Assembly (NCBI GenBank): GCA_944382125.1
Contig: CALWMV010000003.1
Span: forward strand, 18,050-82,049
Origin: an uncultured Lachnospiraceae bacterium
GTDB lineage: Bacteria; Bacillota; Clostridia; Lachnospirales; Lachnospiraceae
Reading direction: 5' to 3'
Length of the DNA: 64,000 bases
The notes under the pieces were generated by a model. That model was not told the origin of the DNA and made no database searches. It worked only from the letters and a program-made list of their open reading frames with translations. Shown here piece after piece: positions 52,538 through 60,822 of the stretch (position 1 is its first letter; each line of letters opens with the position of its first letter). A program made the translations under genes and the position numbers.

Positions 52538-52591
52538 CCCCTGTTCCTCCTGAAAATTTATCCGTAGGTTTTCTTAACTCAGTTTTTTACA

Positions 52592-52628
52592 CAAAAAAAG
52601 AGGATCTGTCAATGGTGCCTGGATCCTC
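52592..52628 (-). terminator. terminator at the end of the gmk-acyP operon
   Basis: GAGGATC (52600-52606) pairs with GATCCTC (52622-52628), followed by TTTTTTT on the minus strand. The stem overlaps the acyP stop codon. Confidence 0.85.
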
Positions 52629-52908
52629 ACTTTGTATAAAAGCCCGTATCATGGGGGTCTGGGGCTATTTCCTCCGCATCCATATGCTCCACATCTATAT
52701 AGGTATTACCCCTGTATATGGCTGCCATAACCTTCTCTATATCACTCGTCCTGCCCTGAAGCTCCACTGTAACGCTGCCGTCCCATTCATTTTCAGCAAA
52801 GCCGGTAAGCCTTTGAGCCTCTGCAAGGCGCCTTACGAACCAGCGGAACCCCACGCCCTGGACTCTGCCATAGGCTTTCAGTCTGTATCTTCTGATATCA
52901 TTATTCAT
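52627..52908 (-). CDS. acyP: acylphosphatase
   Basis: A 93-residue small enzyme cleaving acyl phosphates such as acetyl or carbamoyl phosphate. The active-site loop GRVQGVGFRWFVRRLAEAQRL gives the phosphate-binding backbone and the catalytic arginine; GFAENEWDGSVTVELQG supplies the catalytic asparagine region. The length equals the family norm when started at the ATG at 52908, which overlaps the last eight bases of rsmI. A start 17 codons upstream would add unrelated sequence. Confidence 0.93.
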   Translation of the reverse strand: MNNDIRRYRLKAYGRVQGVGFRWFVRRLAEAQRLTGFAENEWDGSVTVELQGRTSDIEKVMAAIYRGNTYIDVEHMDAEEIAPDPHDTGFYTK

Positions 52909-53788
52909 CCAGTCCGTGCCAGACACGATAGACCTCTCTTTTCTGCATGCCCCGGTCAAGAGCAGCCTGCTTAAGGGCTTCCTTTTCCGTAAGTCCCTTT
53001 TCCATAAGTGCCTCTATATGAGCAGGGATATCCAGCTCATTAAGCATAACCGTGCCCGAGTCTTTCCTCTCCTTTGCCCGCAGGGCCTCTGCGGCATCTT
53101 CGGAAAGCCCCTCTATGATGAGCACATACTCTCCTCTGGGTGAAAGCGCTGCGGCATCTCCGAGAGTGGTACGTATCAGCTCCTCATGCTTCTTTGTCAT
53201 CTCACGGCACAGACAGACCCGGCGGTCCTGTCCAAGTTTATCGCAGAGATCCTTAAGGGTATCCTGAAGATGATGGGGCGCCTCATAAAGTATCATGGTC
53301 GCAGTCTCAGATGAGAGACGCATAAGCTCCCTTTCCCTTTCCTTCTTCTGCTTCTTTCCTGGGAGGAAGCCCACAAAAAGGAAATGTCTTGAAGAAAATC
53401 CCGAAAGGGTCAGAGCGTTTATGGCGGCACAGGCCCCAGGCACTCCGGTCACCTCTATGCCCTCCTCTGCGCAGCGCCTCACCAGCACCTCACCCGGATC
53501 CGATATGCATGGAGTACCCGCATCCGTTATGATCGCTATATCCTCCCCCGACCGAAGCTTCGCTATAAGCTCTTCAGCCTTTTCATATTTGTTATGCTCA
53601 TGATAGCTGGTCATGGGGGTCTTTATCTCAAAATGGTTCAGAAGCTTTATGGAATTCCTCGTATCCTCTGCGGCAATAAGAGACACTGATCTCAGTGTCT
53701 CTACCGCACGATAGCTCATATCGCCGAGGTTTCCTATCGGCGTAGCTACAATATAAAGCTTTCCTTTTTCTGATATCCTTTCAGCCAT
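52901..53788 (-). CDS. rsmI: 16S rRNA (cytidine1402-2'-O)-methyltransferase
   Basis: A 295-residue SAM-dependent enzyme of the tetrapyrrole methylase fold that modifies C1402 in the decoding centre. Signature sequences are LYIVATPIGNLGDMSYRA near residue 10, AEDTRNSIKLLNHFEI, SYHEHNKYEKAEELI, ITDAGTPCISDPGEVLV and FVGFLPGKKQKKERE. The ATG at 53788 follows AGGGAAGG; another in-frame ATG at 53806 overlaps proC and is the alternative. The C-terminal acidic and helical part (KERKDSG) is normal. Confidence 0.95.
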   Translation of the reverse strand: MAERISEKGKLYIVATPIGNLGDMSYRAVETLRSVSLIAAEDTRNSIKLLNHFEIKTPMTSYHEHNKYEKAEELIAKLRSGEDIAIITDAGTPCISDPGEVLVRRCAEEGIEVTGVPGACAAINALTLSGFSSRHFLFVGFLPGKKQKKERERELMRLSSETATMILYEAPHHLQDTLKDLCDKLGQDRRVCLCREMTKKHEELIRTTLGDAAALSPRGEYVLIIEGLSEDAAEALRAKERKDSGTVMLNELDIPAHIEALMEKGLTEKEALKQAALDRGMQKREVYRVWHGLDE

Positions 53789-53802
53789 GGGCCTTCCCTG
53801 TG

Positions 53803-54624
53803 TCACATCCTTCTGGATCTCTCAGCTGCCTGGATGACCGCATCCATGAAAGCACCTCTTACGGCCCTTTCCTCCAATATGCGGTTGCCCTGTATGGTGG
53901 TGCCTCCCGGAGAGGTCACCATGTCCTTGAGTTCTCCCGGGTGCCTGCCCGTACTGAGGGCGAGCCTTCCCGTTCCGGCAAGGGCTGCTGCAGCAAACTT
54001 ATATGCCATGTCCCTGGACATGCCCTCAGCCACTGCTCCGTCCGCCATGCCCTCCATGGCAAGACACAGCCAGGCTATCGAGGCTCCGCCTATCTGGCCC
54101 GCCACATCTATGAGCCTCTCAGGCATGACCACTGCCTCTCCGAAGCTCTCTATAAGCTCAAGGGCCTCCTCCACTATCTTCCTGTTTTCAGGCTTTGAGG
54201 CCTCTGTGCCAAGGCTTACGGCAGTACATCCCTCTCCCACAAGAGCCGGGGTATTGGGCATGATGCGCACAAGCTTAAGGGGCCTTCCGAAGCCCTCCTC
54301 GAAAAATGAAAGAGGCTTGCCTGCTGCGATGGAGATGATCAGTGTGTCAGAGGATACCTCATCCAGTATCTCATCTATGACATCCTGCATGAACTGGGGC
54401 TTGACACAGAGAAAGAGGAAATCCCCCGCCTTTCGTGCCGCCTCTTTATTGTCACAGGTGATATTTAGCCCATAGCTGTCCCTGAGCTTCTCAAGCTTAG
54501 GCATTGAGGGATTGGATACTATCATGTCCTCTCCCGCTATGAGTCCCTTCCCCGCTATGCCTCCTATAATGGCGGAGGCCATATTTCCAGCTCCGATAAA
54601 TCCTGCTTTTCTTCCCTTTTTCAT
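53803..54624 (-). CDS. proC: pyrroline-5-carboxylate reductase
   Basis: A 273-residue NAD(P)H-dependent reductase for the last step of proline synthesis. The Rossmann start GFIGAGNMASAIIGGI, LFLCVKPQFMQDVI near residue 71, VRIMPNTPALVGEGCTAV near residue 120 and the C-terminal GTGRLALSTGRHPGELKDMVTSPGGTTIQG are all present, including the dimer domain. GGGAAG precedes the ATG. It sits in the operon between galM and rsmI with no metabolic link to its neighbours. Confidence 0.96.
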   Translation of the reverse strand: MKKGRKAGFIGAGNMASAIIGGIAGKGLIAGEDMIVSNPSMPKLEKLRDSYGLNITCDNKEAARKAGDFLFLCVKPQFMQDVIDEILDEVSSDTLIISIAAGKPLSFFEEGFGRPLKLVRIMPNTPALVGEGCTAVSLGTEASKPENRKIVEEALELIESFGEAVVMPERLIDVAGQIGGASIAWLCLAMEGMADGAVAEGMSRDMAYKFAAAALAGTGRLALSTGRHPGELKDMVTSPGGTTIQGNRILEERAVRGAFMDAVIQAAERSRRM

Positions 54625-54679
54625 GTCTTTACTTCCCGAAGCCTCCGGCTTTCAAATAATATTGGCTGTCTTTATCCTG

Positions 54680-55744
54680 TCAGTCCTTTATTCCGAACTT
54701 GTAGGTGGTAAGGAAATACTTTACCTCATTTGCAAAAATAACGGGCTGCTCCCATTCTCCTATATTGATGGCATTGGGGTAGAACTGGGTCTCCAGGGCA
54801 AAGCCGCTGTATTTGCCGTAATGAGCCCCCTCCTTTGCCTCCACTTCCTCATTCATGAAGTTGGCCGTATAGAGCTGTATGCCAGGCATGCCGGTAAATA
54901 CCTCCATAAACCTTCCGCTCTTCGGATCCCTTGCTGCTGCTGCCCTCTTCATGCGTCCCAGCTTATGATCCAAACAGAAGTTATGGTCATAGCCCCCTGC
55001 ATTGCGGAGCTGCTGGTTCTGAGCCTCTATATCCCTGCCTATCGGCTTGGGACTCCTGAAATCAAAGGGTGTATTCTTCACCGGTATCAGCTTTCCCGTG
55101 GTCAGGCAGGTATCATCCACCTCACAGATATCTGCCGCATCGATCCAGAGCTCCTGGTTGAGGATATCACCGCTGTCATGGCCTGCCAGATTAAAATAAG
55201 GATGGCAGGTAAAATTAGCCAGGGTATCCTTATCTCCGGCCTGAAGTATGTATTCTATTATCAGCTCATTGAAATCAGTAAAGGTATAAATGACCTTTAT
55301 CTGCAGCGATCCGGGATAGCCCTGATCTCCGTCCGGGCTCTCCAGCTCAAAGATCACAAAGTCTGCGCCGCTTATGCTTCCCTCCTTGGCCTTGAAGTGC
55401 CTCTTCTGAAGCACATTGGGACCGCTGTGGAGATTATTGCCGTTATTATTTTTTTCAAGCTCATAAACCTTGCCGCCAAGGCTGAATTCTCCTCCGCCTA
55501 TACGGTTTGCGTTCCTGCCCACTATGGAACCAAGGGATCCAGGATTGTTATAAAGAGTCTCCGGATCATCATAGCCCAGAAGTACATCCTTGAATACCCC
55601 ATCCTTGTCCGGAGCAGCAAGTCCCACCCAGGCTGCTCCGAGATCGCTCACCGTAGCCTTGAGTCCGTTTTTGTTTGTCATCTCATAGAAGATGACCTCC
55701 TGACCGTTTTTGGTCCTGCCGATATTCCTTTTGCTGATCGACAT
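54680..55744 (-). CDS. galM: aldose 1-epimerase (mutarotase)
   Basis: A 354-residue enzyme interconverting alpha and beta aldoses, mainly galactose and glucose. It has VLLGYDDPETLYNNPGSLGSIVGRNANRIGGG, the substrate arginine region, NLHSGPNVLQKRHF, CHPYFNLAGHDSGDI with the catalytic histidine near residue 180, and ETQFYPNAIN with the catalytic glutamate near the C-terminus. No galactokinase or uridylyltransferase gene is nearby. AAGGGGGTG precedes the ATG. Confidence 0.95.
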   Translation of the reverse strand: MSISKRNIGRTKNGQEVIFYEMTNKNGLKATVSDLGAAWVGLAAPDKDGVFKDVLLGYDDPETLYNNPGSLGSIVGRNANRIGGGEFSLGGKVYELEKNNNGNNLHSGPNVLQKRHFKAKEGSISGADFVIFELESPDGDQGYPGSLQIKVIYTFTDFNELIIEYILQAGDKDTLANFTCHPYFNLAGHDSGDILNQELWIDAADICEVDDTCLTTGKLIPVKNTPFDFRSPKPIGRDIEAQNQQLRNAGGYDHNFCLDHKLGRMKRAAAARDPKSGRFMEVFTGMPGIQLYTANFMNEEVEAKEGAHYGKYSGFALETQFYPNAINIGEWEQPVIFANEVKYFLTTYKFGIKD

Positions 55745-55758
55745 AATACACCCCCTTA

Positions 55759-56517
55759 TCAGTATCCATATATATCGTATATCTCTCTGGTGTAAACACC
55801 TTTGCTTTCATATACTATGATGGGCTTTTCCACCCTGCACTCGGGCCTTCCTCCCTTTACCGCCTCTATAAGCACCATATTGGCTTCCCTGTCTATATAG
55901 GGATGGACGAACTTGATCCTTTTGGGCTCAAGTCTCACCTCCCTGAGGGCACTGATTATATCTGCAAGCCTCAGGGGCCTGTGTACCATATAGAAATGTC
56001 CGTTCTCATGGAGCAGATCCGAGGCTGCCCGGCATACATCTCCGAGATCACAGTAAAGCTCATGTCTGGAAATGGATTTACTGTCGCCGGGATTTTTGAG
56101 TCCGCTCTCCTTTTTCATATAAGGCGGATTGGATGTCACCACATCTGCCTTGCCGATAAGCTCTGAAAGACAGCTCCTGTGTTCCTTTATATCGCCCTTT
56201 ACTATAGTTATATGTTCTGAAAGTCCATTGAGCTCCACACTTCTTTCTGCCATCTCAGCCACTTCAGGCTGGATCTCCAGTCCGTATATCCTGGAGGCCC
56301 CGGTCTTGGCCTTAAGGAGTATGGGTATGATGCCGGTGCCCGTACCCAGATCTACGGCTGTCGCTCCCTTTCCGGCTTTTGCAAAGCCGCTCAAAAGCAC
56401 CGCATCCATTCCGAAGCAGAAGCCTCCTTCCTTCTGGATGATGCCATATCCGTTCCTCTGCAGATCATCTATCCTCTCCCCGGGATACAGGGGCACTTCA
56501 TTTTTATATCCGGTCAT
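55759..56517 (-). CDS. TrmN6-like tRNA1(Val) (adenine37-N6)-methyltransferase
   Basis: A 252-residue class I SAM methyltransferase. Motif I is AVDLGTGTGIIPILL near residue 50, followed by IYGLEIQPEVAEMAERSV, and the N6-adenine motif IV is NPPYMKK. The start GYGIIQKEGGFCFGMDAVLLSGFA is typical of the YfiC/TrmN6 group. The nucleobase target in this organism is inferred from the family. AGAAGG precedes the ATG at 56517, chosen over one six codons upstream. Confidence 0.9.
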   Translation of the reverse strand: MTGYKNEVPLYPGERIDDLQRNGYGIIQKEGGFCFGMDAVLLSGFAKAGKGATAVDLGTGTGIIPILLKAKTGASRIYGLEIQPEVAEMAERSVELNGLSEHITIVKGDIKEHRSCLSELIGKADVVTSNPPYMKKESGLKNPGDSKSISRHELYCDLGDVCRAASDLLHENGHFYMVHRPLRLADIISALREVRLEPKRIKFVHPYIDREANMVLIEAVKGGRPECRVEKPIIVYESKGVYTREIYDIYGY

Positions 56518-56554
56518 ATTTCCTTCTCTTGTCATCCGGCCTCAGCCCTCCGGC

Positions 56555-57484
56555 TCAATCGTTGAGCTTGGACTTTTTCTTTTCGTTCTTTTCGAGGCTT
56601 TCCAGCTTCATGAGCTCCTTCTCCTCGGAAGCCTCCTCTGCAGCACGCTTTCCGCGCTGTTTCTTCCGGCTGTTCCTGACCTTTATCTCATCCGCCTTAT
56701 ACTCACGGATCTCCTTTTCATCATTGGGCAGATTTACCACTACCTTGACCAGCTGCTTCAGTATATTTACTGAGTTGACCTCTCCGCGGAATCCGTCCGC
56801 AGTCTCTACCTGATCGCCTGTGAAGGGAAGGTTCCTGTTCAGCTCCTCATATACCTCTTCCTCATTTTTAAGACAGCACATAAGCCTTCCGCAGACACCG
56901 GATATTTTGACCGGATTGAGGGAGAGATTCTGCTCCTTTGCCATCTTTATGGAAACGGGTACGAAATCGCTGAGGTAGCTGTGACAGCAGAGGGCCCTTC
57001 CGCAGACACCCAGGCCGCCGAGGATCTTGGTCTCATCCCTGACTCCCACCTGTCTCAGCTCTATCCTGGTGCGGAATACACTGGCCAGATCCTTTACCAG
57101 CTCCCTGAAATCTATGCGCCCGTCTGCCGTAAAGTAAAAAAGCACCTTGCTGTTATCAAAGGTATATTCACAGCCTATGAGCTTCATCTCCAGGCCATGC
57201 TTTCGTATCTTCTCCTGACATATGGAGAAGGCTTCCTTCTGTTTTTCCTTATTTTCCTTTTCATGCCTGTCATCCTCTTCAGTGGCTATACGGATGACCT
57301 CCTTGAGGGGCTTGGCATTCTGAGGCCGCTCCTGCTCCTTTACGCCGGAAGCCACCTCACCATACTCGACTCCTCTGGAAGTCTCTACGATGACATGCAT
57401 ACCCTTTTTTATATCCAGCTCTCCGGCATCGAAATCATATATCTTTCCCGCATACCGGAAACGCACTCCGATAACTCTCTTCAT
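56555..57484 (-). CDS. ricT: PSP1-domain protein RicT
   Basis: A 309-residue protein (YaaT/RicT). The PSP1 domain includes VIGVRFRYAGKIYDF near the start, FYFTADGRIDFRELVKDLASVFRTRIELRQVGVRDE, and two cysteine-rich blocks GVCGRALCCHSYL and GVCGRLMCC that ligate Fe-S clusters in the Bacillus complex with RicA and RicF, which affects mRNA maturation, competence and sporulation. The Lys/Glu-rich tail of about 60 residues is likely disordered. The ATG overlaps the holB stop by one base, the conserved holB-ricT order. RicA and RicF are not in the window. Confidence 0.94.
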   Translation of the reverse strand: MKRVIGVRFRYAGKIYDFDAGELDIKKGMHVIVETSRGVEYGEVASGVKEQERPQNAKPLKEVIRIATEEDDRHEKENKEKQKEAFSICQEKIRKHGLEMKLIGCEYTFDNSKVLFYFTADGRIDFRELVKDLASVFRTRIELRQVGVRDETKILGGLGVCGRALCCHSYLSDFVPVSIKMAKEQNLSLNPVKISGVCGRLMCCLKNEEEVYEELNRNLPFTGDQVETADGFRGEVNSVNILKQLVKVVVNLPNDEKEIREYKADEIKVRNSRKKQRGKRAAEEASEEKELMKLESLEKNEKKKSKLND

Positions 57485-58479
57485 CAATTCTCCTTCATCT
57501 TAAGCAGCAAAAGCTCCAGCGCCAGCGTGGGATTGACATTGGCCTGCAGCCTGATCCTGCAGGTCTCTATGGCATCCATGATCTCTTCTATCCCCTCATA
57601 GGAACAGATGGGCGCCAGCTCCATCATGGTCCTGCGTTCTTCCTTGAAAAGCAGTCCTCCGATATCCTTCGTTACCTTGAACATCATCAGATCCCTGTAC
57701 CAGAGCTGGATCAGATCCAGTATCCCGGAGATGTCTCCATGCTCCGAGCTCAGTTTTTCCGCTTCAGCCGATATCCTGCCCGCATCCATCTTCTTGATGT
57801 CGCGGCAGAGCCTGCGGACTTCCATGTACCATTCAGAAAAATCACTGCTGCCAAGGAGCTCCTCTGCCTTTCCCGGATTTCCCCTTGAAAAGGCCACGGC
57901 CAGATCTATCCTGGCCTCCTCCGCATCTGGGAACAGCATGCGCAGATGCTCCTTTACCATGGCATCGGTCCTGGGCTTCAGCTTGACCTTGACTGTCCTG
58001 GAGAGTACAGTCTCCAAAAGAGCTGTCTCGTCTCCGCACAAAAGCAGCATGATAACATACTCCGGCGGCTCCTCCAGTACCTTAAGCAGGGCGTTCTGGG
58101 CCTGCTGATTCATCCTCTCACAGTCCGGGATGACATAGACCTTATATCTGCCCAGATAGGGCTTTATGTCCACCGTATCCACTATCTGCTGCCTTATCTC
58201 ATCTACCCTGATAAGATCCGGCTTCTCCGTGCTCAGCCAGATGACATCAGGATGATTCCCGGAGATCACCTTCTTGCAGGATGGACATGAAAGGCAGGCG
58301 CCGTTTTCTCCCGGATGCTCACAGAACAGCTCAAGGCAGAGGGACCTGGCAAACATCTTTTTCCCCATACCCTTTTCTCCCAGCAGGAGATAGGCGTGGG
58401 AAACACTGCCCTGCTCTATGGCCTCCGAAAACTGTTCCTTTATCAATTCATTTCCTATGATATCCTTAAATCCTGTCAT
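57484..58479 (-). CDS. holB: DNA polymerase III subunit delta prime
   Basis: A 331-residue clamp-loader subunit. It has LLLGEKGMGKKMFARSLCLELFC as a degenerate Walker A, a zinc-binding CLSCPSCKK, YVIPDCERMNQQAQNALLKVLEEPPEYVIMLLL and the SRT motif LSRTVKVKL. The C-terminal collar region is helical. It partners the gamma/tau subunit at 22320-23963. Its start overlaps the kinase gene upstream by 14 bases and its stop overlaps ricT. Confidence 0.95.
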   Translation of the reverse strand: MTGFKDIIGNELIKEQFSEAIEQGSVSHAYLLLGEKGMGKKMFARSLCLELFCEHPGENGACLSCPSCKKVISGNHPDVIWLSTEKPDLIRVDEIRQQIVDTVDIKPYLGRYKVYVIPDCERMNQQAQNALLKVLEEPPEYVIMLLLCGDETALLETVLSRTVKVKLKPRTDAMVKEHLRMLFPDAEEARIDLAVAFSRGNPGKAEELLGSSDFSEWYMEVRRLCRDIKKMDAGRISAEAEKLSSEHGDISGILDLIQLWYRDLMMFKVTKDIGGLLFKEERRTMMELAPICSYEGIEEIMDAIETCRIRLQANVNPTLALELLLLKMKEN

Positions 58480-59053
58480 GCTCCATATCCCTGATTATCT
58501 CCGAAACGCAGCTTTCCAGATCCTCATTGAGATAACGCCGGCTTATACCTGCTGCCCTGAGCTTTTCTTCTGAAAAATCCTCCCGGTCCGCAAGAAACCT
58601 GCGGCAGACCTCGGCATAGTCCGGTCTCTTTTCATGCATCTCTCTGTTGACGGCCCTAAGCAGCCTCTCACCGTCCGGTATCTCTATAAATATATCCCTG
58701 AGCCTGTCCTCCCCGAAATAAGCCTTGAGTTTTACAAAGGCCTCCGGTGTGGCAAGCATCAGATAATCTCCAAGCTCCAGGTCGATCTGCCCGTCGTCTA
58801 CCGTGGCATAGCTCCAGGGCCCCTGTACCGTCATATATACTCTTTTCTCTATCAGCTTTCCTTCCCTTTCAAAGCGTGACAGCTCTTCCTCCGTCACAAA
58901 ATGATAGGCTGCTCCATCCTTTTCTCCGTCCCGCATGGGCCTTGTGGAGTACATCACATAAGACCTGAGTCCCGGAAGCCGTTTCCTAAGCTCTTTATAA
59001 ACCGTATCCTTCCCGGATGCGGACCTTCCCATTATACAATAGATCCTGCCCAT
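58466..59053 (-). CDS. guanylate kinase-like nucleotide kinase
   Basis: A 195-residue P-loop kinase of the guanylate kinase fold. The P-loop reads GRSASGKDT instead of the usual GPSGxGKxT, and the GMP-binding block YVMYSTRPMRDGEKDGAAYHFVTEEEL and the lid region follow. It resembles a Clostridia-specific paralogue found beside holB and ricT, so it may not be the housekeeping Gmk; substrate identity is uncertain. AAGGTGG precedes the ATG at 59053. Confidence 0.82.
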   Translation of the reverse strand: MGRIYCIMGRSASGKDTVYKELRKRLPGLRSYVMYSTRPMRDGEKDGAAYHFVTEEELSRFEREGKLIEKRVYMTVQGPWSYATVDDGQIDLELGDYLMLATPEAFVKLKAYFGEDRLRDIFIEIPDGERLLRAVNREMHEKRPDYAEVCRRFLADREDFSEEKLRAAGISRRYLNEDLESCVSEIIRDMEHDRI

Positions 59054-59066
59054 ATATCCACCTTGA

Positions 59067-60758
59067 TCATCCCGGAGGAGCTCCTCCAACCACGGAGCCT
59101 GCTCCCGGGCTCAGATTTTCCAGCTCTCCCTGGGGTACGTTTCCTCCGGCAGGAAGTCCTGCTCCCGGTCCGCTCACCGTATCCACGGGCTTTTCCGATA
59201 CAGGGCCTTCAGATACAGGGCTATCCGTGCTCTGGGCCGTAGGAGCTTCCACATTCTGAAGTCCGGAACCGGAGCCGGAGCTGCCGCTTCCATTGATATC
59301 TATGACCTCAGAGCTCTCTTCGCCTTCCTCCACCGGCTCTACAGCCAGTGCCAGAGGTACTGTGGCCCTGAGTCTCAGGGAAATAAAGCTTACGGAATCA
59401 GCCCCTTCTGCCCGGCAGATCGCATTATTATCCTGAAGTGCATAAAGCTCAAGCTTTGCATCTCCTCCGTCGTCCAGGAGATAATCCACATCCCCGTCCT
59501 TGGTTATCTTCAGTATGCGGCTCTTTCCGGAGGTGTCCGTATACTCAGCAAATATGTTTCCGGAGTCAAAGTCATAGTGCAGGTCTCCGCAGCGGCCCTC
59601 AAACTCCGAGGAGATTATCTCCTTTTTGCCGGTCTCGTCCGAAGTCCTGACTACCCTTGACAGGGGAGTTCCGAAGGCATCATCCGCCTCCACCGTATAA
59701 GTATAGCCACCGGTATTGACAGAGGACTTATCTGCCACGGAAAGTATCTCTCCCTCTGCGGAAAGCTCATACCGGAAATTGCCGGCCTTGAACTCCTCGC
59801 TCTGAAGAGTTACCCTGCGCCCGTCCTCGGTGCAGAGATAAGCCTTATCTCCGGAGCTTATATCCACATAAAAGTCCTCCACCTGGGAGAAATCAGGAAG
59901 CGTGGTATCCTCTCCCGCGTGCCTCGTATAATATATGCGTCCTCCGCTCTGATAGTAGATATCTCCCTCAAGGACCTTATAGCCCTCCACATCCTCAGCC
60001 ACAAGTTCCCTTACCACGGCTCCCGGCTCCATGCGGTACAGATTGCCGTTGATATACTGATCCTCAGGCTTTGGGCTGCTGCTGAGGGGCAGGTAATAGA
60101 TATATTCCTCATCTATCTGCATGCCGTAAGGTGAGCAGTACTGATGATTGTCTCCGCCAAGGGTATTGGAGGTATTTTCCGTGGTACGTCTGTATCTTAT
60201 AAGGAAGAAGCTTCCCAGCCTCTCCTCCTGATCCAGATATACCCATATCCTGGGTGTCTTTACAAGGCTGTAATACTCCTTATCCTCCTCTTCCTGCTCC
60301 GCGGGCCTGTAATGCTCATCATATTCTATGGATGTGACCTCTCCCTCTTCGGAAAATTCAAACTCCATGCCGTCAGAGGACATATCATCAGTCTGTACAA
60401 AGCCCTCCGCATCTATATAATAAAGCTTCTCATCCTCGGAAAGCCAGGTATCGGAAAGCCTTTCTCCATCCTCATCAAGATAATAGAGCCTGCCCTCCTC
60501 ATCTCTGTTGAAGCCCGGCTGCTCTGCATCCTCAGATGCCGTTTCCCCGCTGCTCTCCTCGGTCTCCTCCGCTGAGGCTTCGCTGCTCTCCCTGCCTCCG
60601 GAAAAGCCTGTCCCCAGTTCCCTTTTTACGAATATGACCACCACAACGGCTACTGCCACCAATATAAGTGCCAGTATGAGCCTGAGGGCATCCGTAGCCG
60701 CCCTCTGGTTCCTTCTTCTGCTCTGATTCCTTTTGTTTGTCGATCTTCTTTCAGCCAT
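59067..60758 (-). CDS. membrane-anchored protein with DUF5050/beta-propeller-like exterior
   Basis: A 563-residue protein. A basic cytoplasmic tip (residues 1-22) and one transmembrane helix (about 25-46) are followed by an acidic Ser/Glu linker, two choline-binding-like units (GRLYYLDEDGERLSDTWLS and KLYYIDAEGFVQT), and a region of repeated YYLPLSS-, YYQSGGRIYYTR- and AYLCTEDGRR-type strands typical of DUF5050-like propellers. The last 90 residues are Gly/Pro/Ser-rich. The function is unknown. The Shine-Dalgarno is poor. It ends 13 bases before the kinase gene start. Confidence 0.65.
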   Translation of the reverse strand: MAERRSTNKRNQSRRRNQRAATDALRLILALILVAVAVVVVIFVKRELGTGFSGGRESSEASAEETEESSGETASEDAEQPGFNRDEEGRLYYLDEDGERLSDTWLSEDEKLYYIDAEGFVQTDDMSSDGMEFEFSEEGEVTSIEYDEHYRPAEQEEEDKEYYSLVKTPRIWVYLDQEERLGSFFLIRYRRTTENTSNTLGGDNHQYCSPYGMQIDEEYIYYLPLSSSPKPEDQYINGNLYRMEPGAVVRELVAEDVEGYKVLEGDIYYQSGGRIYYTRHAGEDTTLPDFSQVEDFYVDISSGDKAYLCTEDGRRVTLQSEEFKAGNFRYELSAEGEILSVADKSSVNTGGYTYTVEADDAFGTPLSRVVRTSDETGKKEIISSEFEGRCGDLHYDFDSGNIFAEYTDTSGKSRILKITKDGDVDYLLDDGGDAKLELYALQDNNAICRAEGADSVSFISLRLRATVPLALAVEPVEEGEESSEVIDINGSGSSGSGSGLQNVEAPTAQSTDSPVSEGPVSEKPVDTVSGPGAGLPAGGNVPQGELENLSPGAGSVVGGAPPG

Positions 60759-60822
60759 AGGCTTAGTTTAACATCTTTTTTTCAAATTTGCACCTGTTTG
60801 CCTGAACCGTAAGGAAAATGTA

